DNA of 64,000 bases. It comes from Bryobacter sp. CoA8 C33 (GTDB taxonomy: Bacteria > Acidobacteriota > Terriglobia > Bryobacterales > Bryobacteraceae). How positions within the stretch are numbered: the first letter of the stretch is position 1; every line of letters begins with the position of its first letter. Both the position numbers and the translations under genes were made by a program. Below are positions 25,780-35,234 of the stretch, one piece after another. The notes beneath the pieces are model-generated. The model made no database searches. It was given only the letters and a program-made list of their open reading frames with translations, and was not told the origin of the DNA. The stretch is from assembly GCA_019931185.1 (NCBI GenBank), contig JAINDK010000039.1, positions 46,179-110,178 of the forward strand, given 5' to 3'.

Positions 25780-28134
25780 TTATTCCCTTGCTTTGAGGAC
25801 TTCGACGAGATCGAGGTGATTGACCTGACGGCCGACGATGAAGGCGGACAGGAGAGTGGACAGGAGAATGACGAGGGCGGAGAAGGCGTAGGTGCCGGGA
25901 GCGACGACGACGGGGATGCGGAAGAGTTCGGTCTGGGCGGTGGAGGCGAAATAGGCGGAGAATTGGCGGCCGAGCCAGAGGCCGAGAGGAAGGGCGGAGA
26001 AGACGACGAGGGCTAGCTCGCCGAGGAGGATATAGGCGACTTCGCCGCGGGTGTAGCCGAGGACGCGGAGGCTGGCGAGTTCGCGGCTGCGCTCGCTCAA
26101 GGCGATGCGCACGGTGTTGTAGACGACGCCGACGGCGATGGTGCCGGCGAGGATGGTGTTGAAAAAGGCGAAGGTGAGCATTTGGGCGGCGAGGGTTTTG
26201 TAGAAGCTCTGGAGGGCCTGGGAGCGGACGGCGATGCCGGCGATGGCGGGGATGCAGCGGAGGCGGGAGTAGACGCTATCGAGCCGGTTGGGGTCGACGC
26301 GGAGATTGGCGCTGGTGGTGACGTCGGATTCACGGAGGAAGCGATTGAGGGCATCACGACGCATGTAGGCGGAAATGCCGATGTATTCGTTGACGGTAGC
26401 GGTCAGGGGGAGCGTGCGGATAGCGCGGGAGCCTTCGAGGAGTTCGACGGTGATGAGGTCGCCGGGTTTGGCGCCGAGCATGGTGGCGAGGTGGCCGGTG
26501 AGCAGGAGGCCTTGTGAGGGGACTTCGAAGGGTTGCAGGCGATCATCGAGGAGGCGGCGGAGAGTGGCGGAGGGCTCGAGGCCCTGGAGACCGGTGCGGA
26601 AGCTGCGGTGTTCGAAGCGGATGCGGGCCGAGACGGTGCGGGAGGGTTCGGCGAGGGTGACGCCGGGGATGGAGCGGAGGGAATAAAGGGCGCGGCTCGA
26701 GACGGGGCCGAAGAAGGTAACTGCGAGATCTTCGGTTTGAGCGCGGCGGAGCTGGGCGAAGACCATGAAATCGACGGCATCGATCCAGAAGCCGCCGAGA
26801 ACAAGGATAGCGGTGGACAGGGCGATGCCGGCGAGAGATAGAGAGCATTTGACGGGGCGGCGGAGGATGTTGCGCAGGATCATGCGGGAGGGTTGGGACA
26901 GGCCGGGGAACTCGAGCCAAGCGCGGCGGTAGTGGCCGGGGTTGGCGGGCTGCATGGCGACGGCGGGAGATTCGGCGGATGCCTTGAGAACAGCGAAGAG
27001 GGCACCGGTCATGGCGGCAAGAGCGCTGATGGCAAAGGCGAAGAGGGTGACGCGCCAATCGAGGCCATATTCGAGATAAGGGAAGCGGTAGACGTCCTTG
27101 TAGAGGCGGGCCATGCCGCTGCCCATTTGAAAGCCGCCGGCGATGCCGATGACGGCGCCGATGGCGACGATGAGGAGGGTGAACTTGAGGAAGTGCCAGG
27201 CGATGGCGGAGGTAGTGTAGCCGAAGGCCTTGAGGGTGGCGATCTGGCTGCGCTGGGTGGTCATGAGGCGGCCGACCACGACATTGAGGAGGAAGGCGGC
27301 GACGGAAAGAAACATGGCGGGGAAGAGGGTGGCCATCATTTCGAGCTGTTTGAACTCTTCGGTGAGGAAGCGATGGGAGACTTGTTCCTTGCGGGCGTGG
27401 GCGCCGAGGCCGCCATAGGGACGGAGGAGGGAATCGAGGGGGGCAAAGAGGTTTTCGAAAGGGAAGCCGGGAGAGACGGTGGCGGCGATTTGATTGAAGG
27501 CGCCGGTCATGCGGAAGGAGGCCTGGAGGGGTTTGGCGTTCATCCAGAGGATGCAATAGGTTGTGAAATCGGGGACGAGGGAGCCGGGGGCGATCTGGTA
27601 GGTGAACTCGGGAGTAGAGACGATGCCGACGACAGTGAGGGTCTGGCGGCGGCCTTCGATGGTGACGTCGAGGCGGAAGCCGGGGTTGAGCTTGTGGGCT
27701 TGGGCGAAGCCGTCGCTGACGATGGCTTCGTGGTCGGCGTTGGGGTCGGGGAGGCGGCCGGCGTGGAGGTGGAGGAGGTTGAGAATGGGGCCGGAGGCGG
27801 GCAGGCCGATGATGAGACCGGAGACGGGCTGGGAGAAGCCGGCGAGGCTGATATTGGCTGGGGCGGCGGTGCGGGTTTCGACTTCGATGATGCCGGGGAG
27901 CTGGCGGACGCGGCTGGCGAGGCTGAGTGGGGCGCGCTTGAGGGAAGCGAAGAGGTCGGGGAAGCGGAACTCGCGGTACATGCGAGTCTGGGTGTCGCGC
28001 ATGGCGCGGAGGGTGGAGGCGGCCATGACGTAGGTGGCGATGCCGCCGGCGAGAACGAGGGCGATGGCGATGACCTGACCGCGAACGGCCCAGAGGTCGC
28101 GGAAGAGTTTGCGATTGAGGGCGGAGAGGGTCAC
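25780..28134 (-). CDS. ABC transporter permease with two FtsX/MacB-like domains
   Basis: A 784-residue permease starting with GTG ([20 protein letters not shown]). It has an N-terminal membrane helix and a large periplasmic region. A first FtsX block (about 265-395: [39 protein letters not shown]) is followed by a helix near 430. A second FtsX block near the end contains [39 protein letters not shown]. This doubled layout matches large LolC/MacB-type exporters. The ATPase gene overlaps it by four bases. Confidence 0.9.
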   Translation of the reverse strand: MTLSALNRKLFRDLWAVRGQVIAIALVLAGGIATYVMAASTLRAMRDTQTRMYREFRFPDLFASLKRAPLSLASRVRQLPGIIEVETRTAAPANISLAGFSQPVSGLIIGLPASGPILNLLHLHAGRLPDPNADHEAIVSDGFAQAHKLNPGFRLDVTIEGRRQTLTVVGIVSTPEFTYQIAPGSLVPDFTTYCILWMNAKPLQASFRMTGAFNQIAATVSPGFPFENLFAPLDSLLRPYGGLGAHARKEQVSHRFLTEEFKQLEMMATLFPAMFLSVAAFLLNVVVGRLMTTQRSQIATLKAFGYTTSAIAWHFLKFTLLIVAIGAVIGIAGGFQMGSGMARLYKDVYRFPYLEYGLDWRVTLFAFAISALAAMTGALFAVLKASAESPAVAMQPANPGHYRRAWLEFPGLSQPSRMILRNILRRPVKCSLSLAGIALSTAILVLGGFWIDAVDFMVFAQLRRAQTEDLAVTFFGPVSSRALYSLRSIPGVTLAEPSRTVSARIRFEHRSFRTGLQGLEPSATLRRLLDDRLQPFEVPSQGLLLTGHLATMLGAKPGDLITVELLEGSRAIRTLPLTATVNEYIGISAYMRRDALNRFLRESDVTTSANLRVDPNRLDSVYSRLRCIPAIAGIAVRSQALQSFYKTLAAQMLTFAFFNTILAGTIAVGVVYNTVRIALSERSRELASLRVLGYTRGEVAYILLGELALVVFSALPLGLWLGRQFSAYFASTAQTELFRIPVVVAPGTYAFSALVILLSTLLSAFIVGRQVNHLDLVEVLKARE

Positions 28135-28835
28135 CAGTGGAGTTCCCGGGGCTGTTTGCGTTTCTGGTTGTGGTCGATGTGGGAGATGTTGCCGTTGCTC
28201 ATGTGGACGACGCGGTCGGCCATGCCGGCGATGTCTGCGTTGTGGGTGATGACGGCGGTGGCGGAGCCGAGCTCGCGGTTGACGCGATCGATGGCTTCGA
28301 GGACAAGGACGCCCGTTTCGGAATCGAGGGCGCCGGTGGGTTCGTCGCAGAGCAGGACGGTGGGACGTTTGGCGATGGCGCGGGCGATGGCGACCCGCTG
28401 TTGCTGGCCGCCGGAGAGTTGGGAAGGGAAGTGGTGGCGGCGGTCGGCGAGGCCGACGAGGTCAAGGGCTTCTTCGGGCTTCATGGGGTCGCGGGCGATT
28501 TCGGTAACGGCGGCGACGTTTTCCAGAGCAGTGAGGCTGGGGATGAGGTTGTAGAACTGAAATACGAAGCCGACATGGAGGCGTCGGTATTGGGTGAGTT
28601 GGGAATCGCTGGCGGTGGTGAGGTCGAAGTCACGGTAGAAGACGTGGCCGCCGGAGGCGCGGTCGAGACCGCCGAGGATGTTGAGCAGGGTGGATTTGCC
28701 GCTGCCGGAGGGGCCGAGCAGGACCATCATTTCCCCGGCGAAGAGTTCGATGTCGACGCCGCGGAGGGCGTGAACCTGGACCTCACCCATGTCATAGACT
28801 TTTGTGACGCCGTGGGCGTGAAAAACGGCCTGCAT
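28131..28835 (-). CDS. ABC transporter ATP-binding protein (LolD/MacB type)
   Basis: A 234-residue ATPase. [16 protein letters not shown] is Walker [19 protein letters not shown] is the Q-loop region; [19 protein letters not shown] is the signature; [15 protein letters not shown] is Walker B. This is typical of the MacB/LolD class. I start at ATG 28835; a GTG nine bases earlier is also possible. With the FtsX-type permease and HlyD-type adaptor downstream it forms a three-gene operon. It is divergent from rsmB with about 40 bases between starts. Confidence 0.92.
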   Translation of the reverse strand: MQAVFHAHGVTKVYDMGEVQVHALRGVDIELFAGEMMVLLGPSGSGKSTLLNILGGLDRASGGHVFYRDFDLTTASDSQLTQYRRLHVGFVFQFYNLIPSLTALENVAAVTEIARDPMKPEEALDLVGLADRRHHFPSQLSGGQQQRVAIARAIAKRPTVLLCDEPTGALDSETGVLVLEAIDRVNRELGSATAVITHNADIAGMADRVVHMSNGNISHIDHNQKRKQPRELHW

Positions 28836-28874
28836 TTCTTTCACGCTAACGCATGCGCTAGGCTTGAGGTTCCG

Positions 28875-29933
28875 ATGGCGATTATTTCTCCGGCGAGGCG
28901 TGCGGCGTTTGAAGTACTGAAGCGAGTGCATGGGGGGGCGCATTCCGACACGATGCTGTATGAGCAGACGCGGGGGATGGGGCCGCGGGATGCGGGGCTG
29001 GCGCACGAGATAGTGTATGGAGTATTGCGGCATCAGAACCAGTTGGACTGGCAGGCGCAGCATTTTTCGGGGCGGGCGATTTTGACGGTGGACGAGCCGA
29101 CGGCAATTCTTTTGCGGATGGGGATTTACCAGATGCGGTATTTGTCGAGGATCCCGGCGCACGCGGCGGTGATGGAGGCCGTGGAACTGGCGAAGCGATC
29201 GTCGAAGAAAGCGGCGGCGGGGCTGGTCAACGCGGTGTTGCGCAAGGTGCATAAGAAGGCGTTGAGGTATCCGGATGAGGCGACGGAGCTGGCGATGCCG
29301 GAATGGTTGCTGGAGCGCTGGAAGAGGCAGTATGGGGCGGAGACGGCGCGGGGGATCGCGCTCGTGTTTTTGCGGGCGCCGGAAAAGGGGATGGACCCGG
29401 GAGCAAGGACCATCGTGCCGCATCTGGGGCTGGAGAGCGGACAGCGATATCTTGATTTGTGCGCGGCGCCGGGGAACAAGACGTGGCAGGCGTTGAAGAC
29501 GGAGGGGTTGCGGGCGGTGGCGTGCGACCGGAGTTTCAAGCGGCTGTTGGGGCTGGAAAAAATAGGGATCCCGCTGGTGCATCTGGATGCGGCGCGGGAG
29601 TTGCCGTTCCGGTGTGTGTTCGACCGGGTGCTGGCGGATGTGCCGTGTTCGGGGACGGGAACGCTGGGGCGGAACCCGGAGATCAAGTGGCGGATCGGGC
29701 CGGAGGAATTCGCGCGGCAGCAGGGGCGGCAGATCGAGATCCTGCGGCAGGCGCTGGCGGTATTGAAGCCGGGGGGGCGGCTGGTGTATTCGACATGCTC
29801 ACTTGAAAAGGAAGAAAATGAAGAGGTGATCGAGGCAGTTTGTGGCGATGCGCCGGTGGAGATTCACCGGAGGATACCGGGCCGGGACCCGGGGGATGGA
29901 TTCTTTGCGGCGGTGGTGACAAGGAGCGAATGA
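28875..29933 (+). CDS. rsmB: RsmB-like 16S rRNA (cytosine-5) methyltransferase, shortened linker
   Basis: A 352-residue protein. Residues 1-130 form the NusB-like helical domain ([12 protein letters not shown]...[11 protein letters not shown]). The SAM-dependent RNA m5C domain follows, with motif [11 protein letters not shown] (194-203), the release cysteine in [18 protein letters not shown] (C258) and the nucleophile in [10 protein letters not shown] (C308). Compared with RsmB of about 430 residues, the stretch between the helical domain and motif I is only about 25 residues. The usual substrate-recognition segment and the QD-x2-S/A strand are missing. Catalytic residues are intact, so it is probably active. 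Starts at ATG 28875; first gene of a long operon. Confidence 0.85.
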   Translation: MAIISPARRAAFEVLKRVHGGAHSDTMLYEQTRGMGPRDAGLAHEIVYGVLRHQNQLDWQAQHFSGRAILTVDEPTAILLRMGIYQMRYLSRIPAHAAVMEAVELAKRSSKKAAAGLVNAVLRKVHKKALRYPDEATELAMPEWLLERWKRQYGAETARGIALVFLRAPEKGMDPGARTIVPHLGLESGQRYLDLCAAPGNKTWQALKTEGLRAVACDRSFKRLLGLEKIGIPLVHLDAARELPFRCVFDRVLADVPCSGTGTLGRNPEIKWRIGPEEFARQQGRQIEILRQALAVLKPGGRLVYSTCSLEKEENEEVIEAVCGDAPVEIHRRIPGRDPGDGFFAAVVTRSE

Positions 29934-30613
29934 GACATCAAGTGGAGATCCTGCCAAGTTTGCTGGCGGCGGATTTTATGAAGCTGGGCGAGGAGATCGA
30001 GGCCGTGGAGGCGGGCGGGGCGCGGATGTTGCACTACGACGTGATGGACGGGCGATTTGTACCGAACATTTCGATGGGGGTGCCGGTACTGGAGGCGATC
30101 CGGAAATCGACGGAACTGTGGCTCGATGTGCACCTGATGGTGGTGGAGCCGGAAAAGCACATTGAGGCCTTTCGGGGGGCGGGGGCGGATTCGATTTCTG
30201 TACACCAGGAGGCGTGTCCGCATCTGCACCGGACGCTGACGGAAATCCAGCAGTTGGGGGCGAGGGCGGGGGTGGTGATCAATCCGGGGACGCCTGTGGC
30301 GGTGCTCGATGAGGTGCTGGAGGTGGCGAACTTTGTGCTGGTGATGAGCGTGAACCCGGGCTATGGGGGGCAGAAGTTTCTGCCGGCGGTGCTGCAAAAG
30401 GTGAGGCAACTCGATCAAGCGCGGCGGAAGCGCGGGCTAGGCTTCAGCATCGAGATGGACGGCGGGGTGGATTTAAGCAATGTGGCGGAAATCGCTGATG
30501 CGGGATGCGACTGGTTTGTGGCGGGATCGAGCGTGTTCCGGAGCGGGGACCCGGCTTTGGCGGTGAGGGAGCTGCATGCGCGGGCGACGGCGGGACGGCA
30601 GATACTCGCCTAA
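29930..30613 (+). CDS. rpe: Ribulose-phosphate 3-epimerase
   Basis: The 227-residue TIM barrel interconverts ribulose-5-phosphate and xylulose-5-phosphate. Key signatures: LPSLLAADFMKLGEEI, HYDVMDGRFVPNIS with the catalytic Asp and metal ligand, LDVHLMV, VMSVNPGYGGQKF and MDGGVDLSN with the second catalytic Asp, ending GSSVFRSGDP. Its ATG overlaps the rsmB stop (ATGA), so the two are translationally coupled. Confidence 0.95.
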   Translation: MRHQVEILPSLLAADFMKLGEEIEAVEAGGARMLHYDVMDGRFVPNISMGVPVLEAIRKSTELWLDVHLMVVEPEKHIEAFRGAGADSISVHQEACPHLHRTLTEIQQLGARAGVVINPGTPVAVLDEVLEVANFVLVMSVNPGYGGQKFLPAVLQKVRQLDQARRKRGLGFSIEMDGGVDLSNVAEIADAGCDWFVAGSSVFRSGDPALAVRELHARATAGRQILA

Positions 30614-30651
30614 GGTGGAGCGGAAAGGTTAAACTACGAAAGGTAATCCTG

Positions 30652-31911
30652 ATGCGTTCTTTCTCTTTGCTTCGCCTGAGCGGCGTGTTGTGTCTGATGT
30701 TGCTCTTGGTATGCAGCGCGGGCTGCCGGCGGAAAAAATACGAAAACCCGATTACGAAAGACACCCAACAGCCGGACAAGGTGCTTTATGACAAGGCGGT
30801 GAGGGACATTGAGCGGGGGCGCTACGAGGTAGCGCGGCTGACGCTGCAAACGCTGATCAACACGTATGATACGAGCGAGTATCTGGCGAAGGCGAAGCTG
30901 GCGATTGCCGATAGCTGGTTCCGGGAAGGTGGCACGAACGGATTGGCGCAGGCGGAGGCCGAATACAAGGACTTCATTCTGTTCTATCCGACGATGGAGG
31001 AAGCGGCGGAATCGCAGGAAAAGGTATGCATGATCCATTACAAGCAGATGGAGAAGGCAGACCGGGACAACATGCATGCGCTGCGGGCCGAGGATGAGTG
31101 CCGGCAGTTGCTGGTGCAGTTTCCGAACTCGAAATTCGCGCCGCGGGCGTCGCAGTTGCTGCGCAACATCCAGGAAGCGCTGGCCGAGGGCGAGATGCGG
31201 GTGGGGGATTTTTATTTCAAGAAGCAGAGTTGGGCGTCGAGTTCAAACCGGATGCAGACGCTGACGGACCAGTATCCGCTGTTTTCGCGGGCGGATGAGG
31301 CGCTTTTCAAGCTGGGGGATGCGTACACGAAGATGGGTCCGCGATTCAAGGACCGCTCGGGACGGGCCTATGCCAAGCTGGTGCGCGAGTATCCATTGAG
31401 CGCGTATGCCGACGATGCGAAGAAGCGGTTGCGGGAAATGGAAATGGTGGCTCCGGAGCCGGATCCGGCGGCGGTGGCGAGGATGAAGTACGAGGCGGAG
31501 AACCGGACGAAAGCGGGAATTTTGGCCCCGGTGGGAAATATTTTGAAGCGCGGGCCGGATGTCAAGAATGCGGCGAAGTCGGGCTCACCCGCGATGACAG
31601 CGGCACGGCCGACGATACCGGTGAATGTGCCGGTGCCGGCGGCGGCCACGGCGGGGACGACGGATGTGACGGTGTCAACGGTGGGGGATTCGACGACACT
31701 CGACAAGACGCCGGACGCGCGGTTGAATCAACAGCAGCAACAGCCGGAAGCGGCGGCCGCGGGGCAAGCAGCCGCGGCGCCGGCGGCGCAGACTCCTGCT
31801 GCTCCGGCGGCTGATGCGAACGAACCGATTGTTTCCAAGGGCACGATGCCGAACCCGAAAAAGGTGAAGAAGCCCAAGGAACCGAAGCCGGCGAAAAAGA
31901 AGAAGAATTGA
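30652..31911 (+). CDS. BamD-like outer-membrane lipoprotein with TPR repeats and a low-complexity tail
   Basis: A 419-residue lipoprotein. Its signal ends in the lipobox VCSAGC. The body (about residues 45-265) is TPR-like and matches the BamD/YfiO pattern: LYDKAVRDIERGRYEVARLTLQTLI, YLAKAKLAIADSWF, AEAEYKDFILFYPT, DECRQLLVQFPNSKFAP, AYAKLVREYPLSAYADDAKKRL. BamD helps fold outer-membrane proteins. The last ~120 residues are Ala/Pro/Gln-rich and end in a lysine-rich tail (AKKKKN), absent from typical BamD. Ribosome site AAAGG precedes the ATG at 30652. It overlaps the response-regulator start. Confidence 0.82.
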   Translation: MRSFSLLRLSGVLCLMLLLVCSAGCRRKKYENPITKDTQQPDKVLYDKAVRDIERGRYEVARLTLQTLINTYDTSEYLAKAKLAIADSWFREGGTNGLAQAEAEYKDFILFYPTMEEAAESQEKVCMIHYKQMEKADRDNMHALRAEDECRQLLVQFPNSKFAPRASQLLRNIQEALAEGEMRVGDFYFKKQSWASSSNRMQTLTDQYPLFSRADEALFKLGDAYTKMGPRFKDRSGRAYAKLVREYPLSAYADDAKKRLREMEMVAPEPDPAAVARMKYEAENRTKAGILAPVGNILKRGPDVKNAAKSGSPAMTAARPTIPVNVPVPAAATAGTTDVTVSTVGDSTTLDKTPDARLNQQQQQPEAAAAGQAAAAPAAQTPAAPAADANEPIVSKGTMPNPKKVKKPKEPKPAKKKKN

Positions 31912-32468
31912 ACGCGCGGATCCTTCTGGCTGACGACAGTCCGCATGCACAGCGGATCGGGGCGCGCATCTTGGCTGAAGAGGGCTTTGATGTGGAGCTG
32001 GCCACCGATGGGGTGCAAGTGTATCCAGCGCTAGACCGGTTTGACCCGGACGTTGTGATCGCGGACGTGTTTTTGCCGAACCGGTCGGGACTGGAGATTT
32101 GTCACTGGATTAAGACAAATCCGCGGCTCCGCGGGATTGGGGTGGTCTTGACGGCGGGTTTGCTGGAGCCGTTCAACGAGTTGCAGGCGCAGGCGGCGGG
32201 TTGTGATGCGATCATAAAGAAACCGTTTGAGGCGAGTGAAGTGTTGCGGACGATCCGTCCGCTCGTTGAGGCGGCACAATACGCGCGGGGACTGTTTGCT
32301 GGCGAGGAAGAAGCCGCGGGGCCGGAGCCGAGCCTGGGGCTTGAGCCGGTCCGGGAAGAAGCAGACCCGGAACGGATCCGGGCGGCGGTAACGCAGGCGC
32401 TCGAAGCGAGTCTGCCGGCGATGATAAAGGAGGTAACCGAGCGCGTGTTGATCGCGCTGGGGCACTAG
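31908..32468 (+). CDS. Single-domain response regulator with C-terminal helix
   Basis: A 186-residue protein starting with TTG that overlaps the preceding stop (TTGA). The receiver domain (residues 1-120) has acidic D9/D10, phospho-acceptor D53 in VVIADVFLP, T82 and K104. After a variable acidic linker, a 30-residue amphipathic helix (RIRAAVTQALEASLPAMIKE) closes the protein. No DNA-binding or enzymatic output domain is present. It must signal through protein contacts. No histidine kinase gene is in the window. Confidence 0.88.
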   Translation: MNARILLADDSPHAQRIGARILAEEGFDVELATDGVQVYPALDRFDPDVVIADVFLPNRSGLEICHWIKTNPRLRGIGVVLTAGLLEPFNELQAQAAGCDAIIKKPFEASEVLRTIRPLVEAAQYARGLFAGEEEAAGPEPSLGLEPVREEADPERIRAAVTQALEASLPAMIKEVTERVLIALGH

Positions 32469-32474
32469 GAAGCG

Positions 32475-32972
32475 ATGGCAAGTGAAAATTCGTTTGACGT
32501 AGTCTCGAAAATTGAAATGCCGGAAGTGGTGAATGCGATCTCGCAGGCACTGAAGGAAGTGACGGCACGCTATGACTTAAAGGACTCGAAGAGCTCCATC
32601 GAGCTGAACGAGAAGGATTTGAAGATCGTGCTGGCGTCGGCGGACGATTACAAGGTGAAGGCCGTGAATGACATCCTGCAATCGAAGATGCTGAAGCGTG
32701 GAGTGCCAATCAAGAACCTGTCTTATGGGCCGGTGCTGCCGGCGGCGGGGCAGACGGTGCGGCAGGAGATCAAGCTGAAGCAGGGGCTCGAGACGGAGAA
32801 AGCGAAAGAAGTAGTGAAGCTGATCAAAGACTCGAAGCTGAAGGTAACGGCGGCGATCATGGGGGATTATGTGCGGGTGTCGAGCAAGGACCGGGATACG
32901 TTGCAGCAGGTGATCGCGCTGCTGCGCGGGCATGATTTCGACGTGGACTTGCAGTTCACGAATTACCGGTAA
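32475..32972 (+). CDS. yajQ: YajQ-family nucleotide-binding protein
   Basis: The 165-residue protein begins with the family signature SFDVVSKIEMPEVVNAI (preceded here by ENS). It continues with ALKEVTARYDLKDSKSSIELNEKD and ends DFDVDLQFTNYR; length is exactly that of the family. Some members bind cyclic di-GMP and act as effectors. It lies six bases after a response regulator gene in the same operon. AGGA before the ATG is the ribosome site. Confidence 0.95.
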   Translation: MASENSFDVVSKIEMPEVVNAISQALKEVTARYDLKDSKSSIELNEKDLKIVLASADDYKVKAVNDILQSKMLKRGVPIKNLSYGPVLPAAGQTVRQEIKLKQGLETEKAKEVVKLIKDSKLKVTAAIMGDYVRVSSKDRDTLQQVIALLRGHDFDVDLQFTNYR

Positions 32973-32977
32973 GGCGC

Positions 32978-33607
32978 ATGGGTCGGCGGATTGAATCGCT
33001 GAAGATCCCGGGGCCAGTGGGGCTGCTCGAGGCGCTGCTCGAGGAGCCGGAAGATCGCGAACCGGTGGCGGCGGTGCTGGTGTGTCATCCGCATCCGCAG
33101 CATGGCGGGACGATGCATACGCGAGTGGTGCACCGGACGGCGCGGGGTCTGCGGCATGCCGGGGCGGTGGTATTGCGGTTCAACTACCGCGGGGTGCATC
33201 TGAGCGAGGGGAGCTATGATCATGGGATCGGGGAGATCGAGGATGCGCGGACGGGTCTGAAGTTCCTGCGGGGACGGTATCCGGATCTGCCTTATGCGGT
33301 GGCGGGGTTCAGTTTTGGATCGCGGATCGCGTTGAAGCTGGCGGTGGACTATCCGGAGGCGCGGAAGGTGATCGCGATTGGGTATCCGACGAAGTATCCT
33401 GAGCGGGGCTATCTGCTGGACATCCGGGTTCCGAAGGTATTTGTACAATCGACGCAGGACGAGCATGGGCCGCGTGAAGACTTTGAGCCCTTCTTCGCGG
33501 GTTTGCCAGAGCCGAAAGAGATGATCTGGATCGAGGCGAAGGATCACTTTTTCGCCGATAATCTGGAGGCGTTTGAAGAAGCGATCGCGCGGGTGGGGCC
33601 GCTTTGA
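32978..33607 (+). CDS. Alpha/beta hydrolase (COG2945 type)
   Basis: A 209-residue small hydrolase. It has the oxyanion region CHPHPQHGGTMHTRVVH, the nucleophile elbow GFSFGSRIAL, an aspartate region (VQSTQDEHGPRE) and the catalytic histidine in AKDHFF. The group resembles serine esterases of the dienelactone hydrolase superfamily; substrate is unknown. It starts five bases after yajQ. Confidence 0.88.
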   Translation: MGRRIESLKIPGPVGLLEALLEEPEDREPVAAVLVCHPHPQHGGTMHTRVVHRTARGLRHAGAVVLRFNYRGVHLSEGSYDHGIGEIEDARTGLKFLRGRYPDLPYAVAGFSFGSRIALKLAVDYPEARKVIAIGYPTKYPERGYLLDIRVPKVFVQSTQDEHGPREDFEPFFAGLPEPKEMIWIEAKDHFFADNLEAFEEAIARVGPL

Positions 33608-33623
33608 GATACTAGAGACAGCT

Positions 33624-35123
33624 ATGGCGGCAAAGAAGCTGGTTGAGAGTGTCCGCCGACGGTTGCAACTGCAAATAATTTGCTCGCAGGCCCTGGTTGC
33701 CCTGTCGATCGGCGCCGGCGGGCTGGTGTTGTTATTGATCCTGGGTACGCAGGTATTGGACTGGTACTGGCCGGTGGTGCTGGCATTGGTGTCATTCGGC
33801 TACTTGACGTGGCGGGTGTGGAAGCAACTGCCTGGGGACTACGAAGCGGCGCAGGTGTTGGACCGGCGGCTGGGGATGGCGGACTTGTTTTCGGCGGCAC
33901 ACTACTTTCGTACGCAGCCGGAACGGAAACTGAGCGGGGCGCTATTGGCGGCGGCCGAGGAGCAGGCGGTAGCGTACCGGGCGGCGGATGCGGCGCCGTT
34001 TGGCATGCCGCGGGGATGGGCGGCAGCGGTGGGGCTGACGGTGGTGGCCTTAAGTCTGTTGGTGGTTCGGTATGCGTTTCAGTCGAGCCTGGATCTGGCG
34101 GCGCCGATTGCACCGGGAATGTATGAATTGCTGGCGAGCGGGGAGAATCCGACGCCAAAGACCCAGGCCAAGAGCAAGAGGCCGGACGGACAGCCGCTCG
34201 AGGGCATGACGCTGAACGAGATAAAGCAACAGGGGCAGCAGGAAGAGGGGCTGAGCAAGGGCGAGGAACTGAGTGCCGAGGGTGCGAATTCGCCGGAATC
34301 TTCCGCGGCGGGGCAGAAGCCTGGGCAGAACCAGCAGGCGATGCAGCCATCGGAGGAAGGAGAACAACTGGAGGGGGCTGAGAAAGGGGATGCGAGCGCG
34401 GCGGGGAGCAAGGAGAGCAAAGGGGAGGAGGGAAGCAAGGACGGGGACAAGAAGGGGGGCGCGGCGGAGAAGAAGGCCGGGGCGCCGCAGAACCAGGGTA
34501 ACCAGCAGGGGGAGAAGAGTTCGCTACTCGACAAATTCAAGGATGCGATGGCGAACATGATGAATAAGCTGAAGAGCCAGGACAAGGGGGAGGGGCAACA
34601 ACAGCAGGCGCAGAACAAGCAGGATGGCCAGCAGCAGGGGGGCGGGCAGCAACAACAGCAATCCAAGCAGGGCCAGCAGGCGGCGGGCAAGCAACAGGCC
34701 GGCGGGCAGCAGCAGAGCGATCAGAACGGGCAGCAGCAGGGGGAAGGGGCCGATAAGGGCCAGCAGCAACAGGCCCAGGGGGGAGACAAGGCGAATCAGC
34801 CGGGGGGCGGGGATCAGAAGTCAGGCACGGGCAAGCAAGACGGGTCGAAGGACGTGCAACTGGCCGAGCAACAGCAGGCCATGGGCAAGATCAGCGAGGT
34901 GTTCGGCAAGCGGGCGCAGAACCTGCAGGGCGAGATTATGATCGAGGTATCGAGTTCGAAGCCACAGGCGCTGAAGACGGCGTATTCGGGCAAGTCGGCT
35001 GAACACATGGACAACTCGGGGGTGATCCACCGCGATGAGGTGCCACTAGTGCATCAAAACTACGTGCAGAAGTATTTTGAGGAGTTGCGCAAGAGCCCGG
35101 CGCCGAAGACGGCGAAGCCTTAG
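33624..35123 (+). CDS. Glutamine-rich membrane protein of unknown function
   Basis: A 499-residue protein, starting at ATG 33624 (MAAKKLVESVRRRL). Two adjacent N-terminal membrane helices (about residues 18-62) are followed by a soluble loop (VLDRRLGMADLFSAAHYF) and a third helix near 140 (VGLTVVALSLLVVRYAF). From about 180 to 425 the sequence is low-complexity, very rich in Gln, Gly, Lys, Glu and Ala, with runs such as GGGQQQQQ. A short ordered-looking tail (EIMIEVSSSKPQALKTAYSGK...HQNYVQKYFEELRK) ends it. The layout recalls membrane proteins found beside MoxR/DUF58 clusters, but neither gene is here. The low-complexity part may fool searches. Confidence 0.8.
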   Translation: MAAKKLVESVRRRLQLQIICSQALVALSIGAGGLVLLLILGTQVLDWYWPVVLALVSFGYLTWRVWKQLPGDYEAAQVLDRRLGMADLFSAAHYFRTQPERKLSGALLAAAEEQAVAYRAADAAPFGMPRGWAAAVGLTVVALSLLVVRYAFQSSLDLAAPIAPGMYELLASGENPTPKTQAKSKRPDGQPLEGMTLNEIKQQGQQEEGLSKGEELSAEGANSPESSAAGQKPGQNQQAMQPSEEGEQLEGAEKGDASAAGSKESKGEEGSKDGDKKGGAAEKKAGAPQNQGNQQGEKSSLLDKFKDAMANMMNKLKSQDKGEGQQQQAQNKQDGQQQGGGQQQQQSKQGQQAAGKQQAGGQQQSDQNGQQQGEGADKGQQQQAQGGDKANQPGGGDQKSGTGKQDGSKDVQLAEQQQAMGKISEVFGKRAQNLQGEIMIEVSSSKPQALKTAYSGKSAEHMDNSGVIHRDEVPLVHQNYVQKYFEELRKSPAPKTAKP

Positions 35124-35124
35124 T

Positions 35125-35226
35125 CTAGAAAGCGGCCCGCCAGGCGACGCCGCCGAGGATGAGGATGCCGATGACGGCGACGAGGATGCCGGTGATGAGC
35201 CATTCCTTGCGGTCCTTGTCTTCCAT
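35125..35226 (-). CDS. Small single-span membrane peptide (33 residues)
   Basis: A short frame encodes MEDKDRKEWLITGILVAV followed by IGILILGGVAWRAAF. It is a charged cytoplasmic head, one clear membrane helix and a short end. GAGG lies 3 bases before the ATG at 35226; two in-frame ATGs lie just upstream. It begins 8 bases after the methyltransferase stop on the same strand, so it sits at the end of the SPFH/NfeD operon. The charge pattern and placement suggest a real small protein, but no homolog is known to me. Confidence 0.5.
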   Translation of the reverse strand: MEDKDRKEWLITGILVAVIGILILGGVAWRAAF

Positions 35227-35234
35227 GATCCTCA

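Noticed and set aside
26893..28554. 553-residue plus-strand frame opposite the FtsX-type permease and ATPase
   Set aside because: Antisense to intact ABC genes with canonical motifs; Gly/Glu/Asp-rich and featureless.
28137..28874. N-terminal extension of the RsmB-like protein
   Set aside because: It reads antisense through the ATPase gene; the family start [15 protein letters not shown] is at 28875.
34100..34930. Tandem DNA repeat or slipped locus in the Gln-rich gene
   Set aside because: The codons vary and no fixed unit length is visible, so it is protein-level low complexity.
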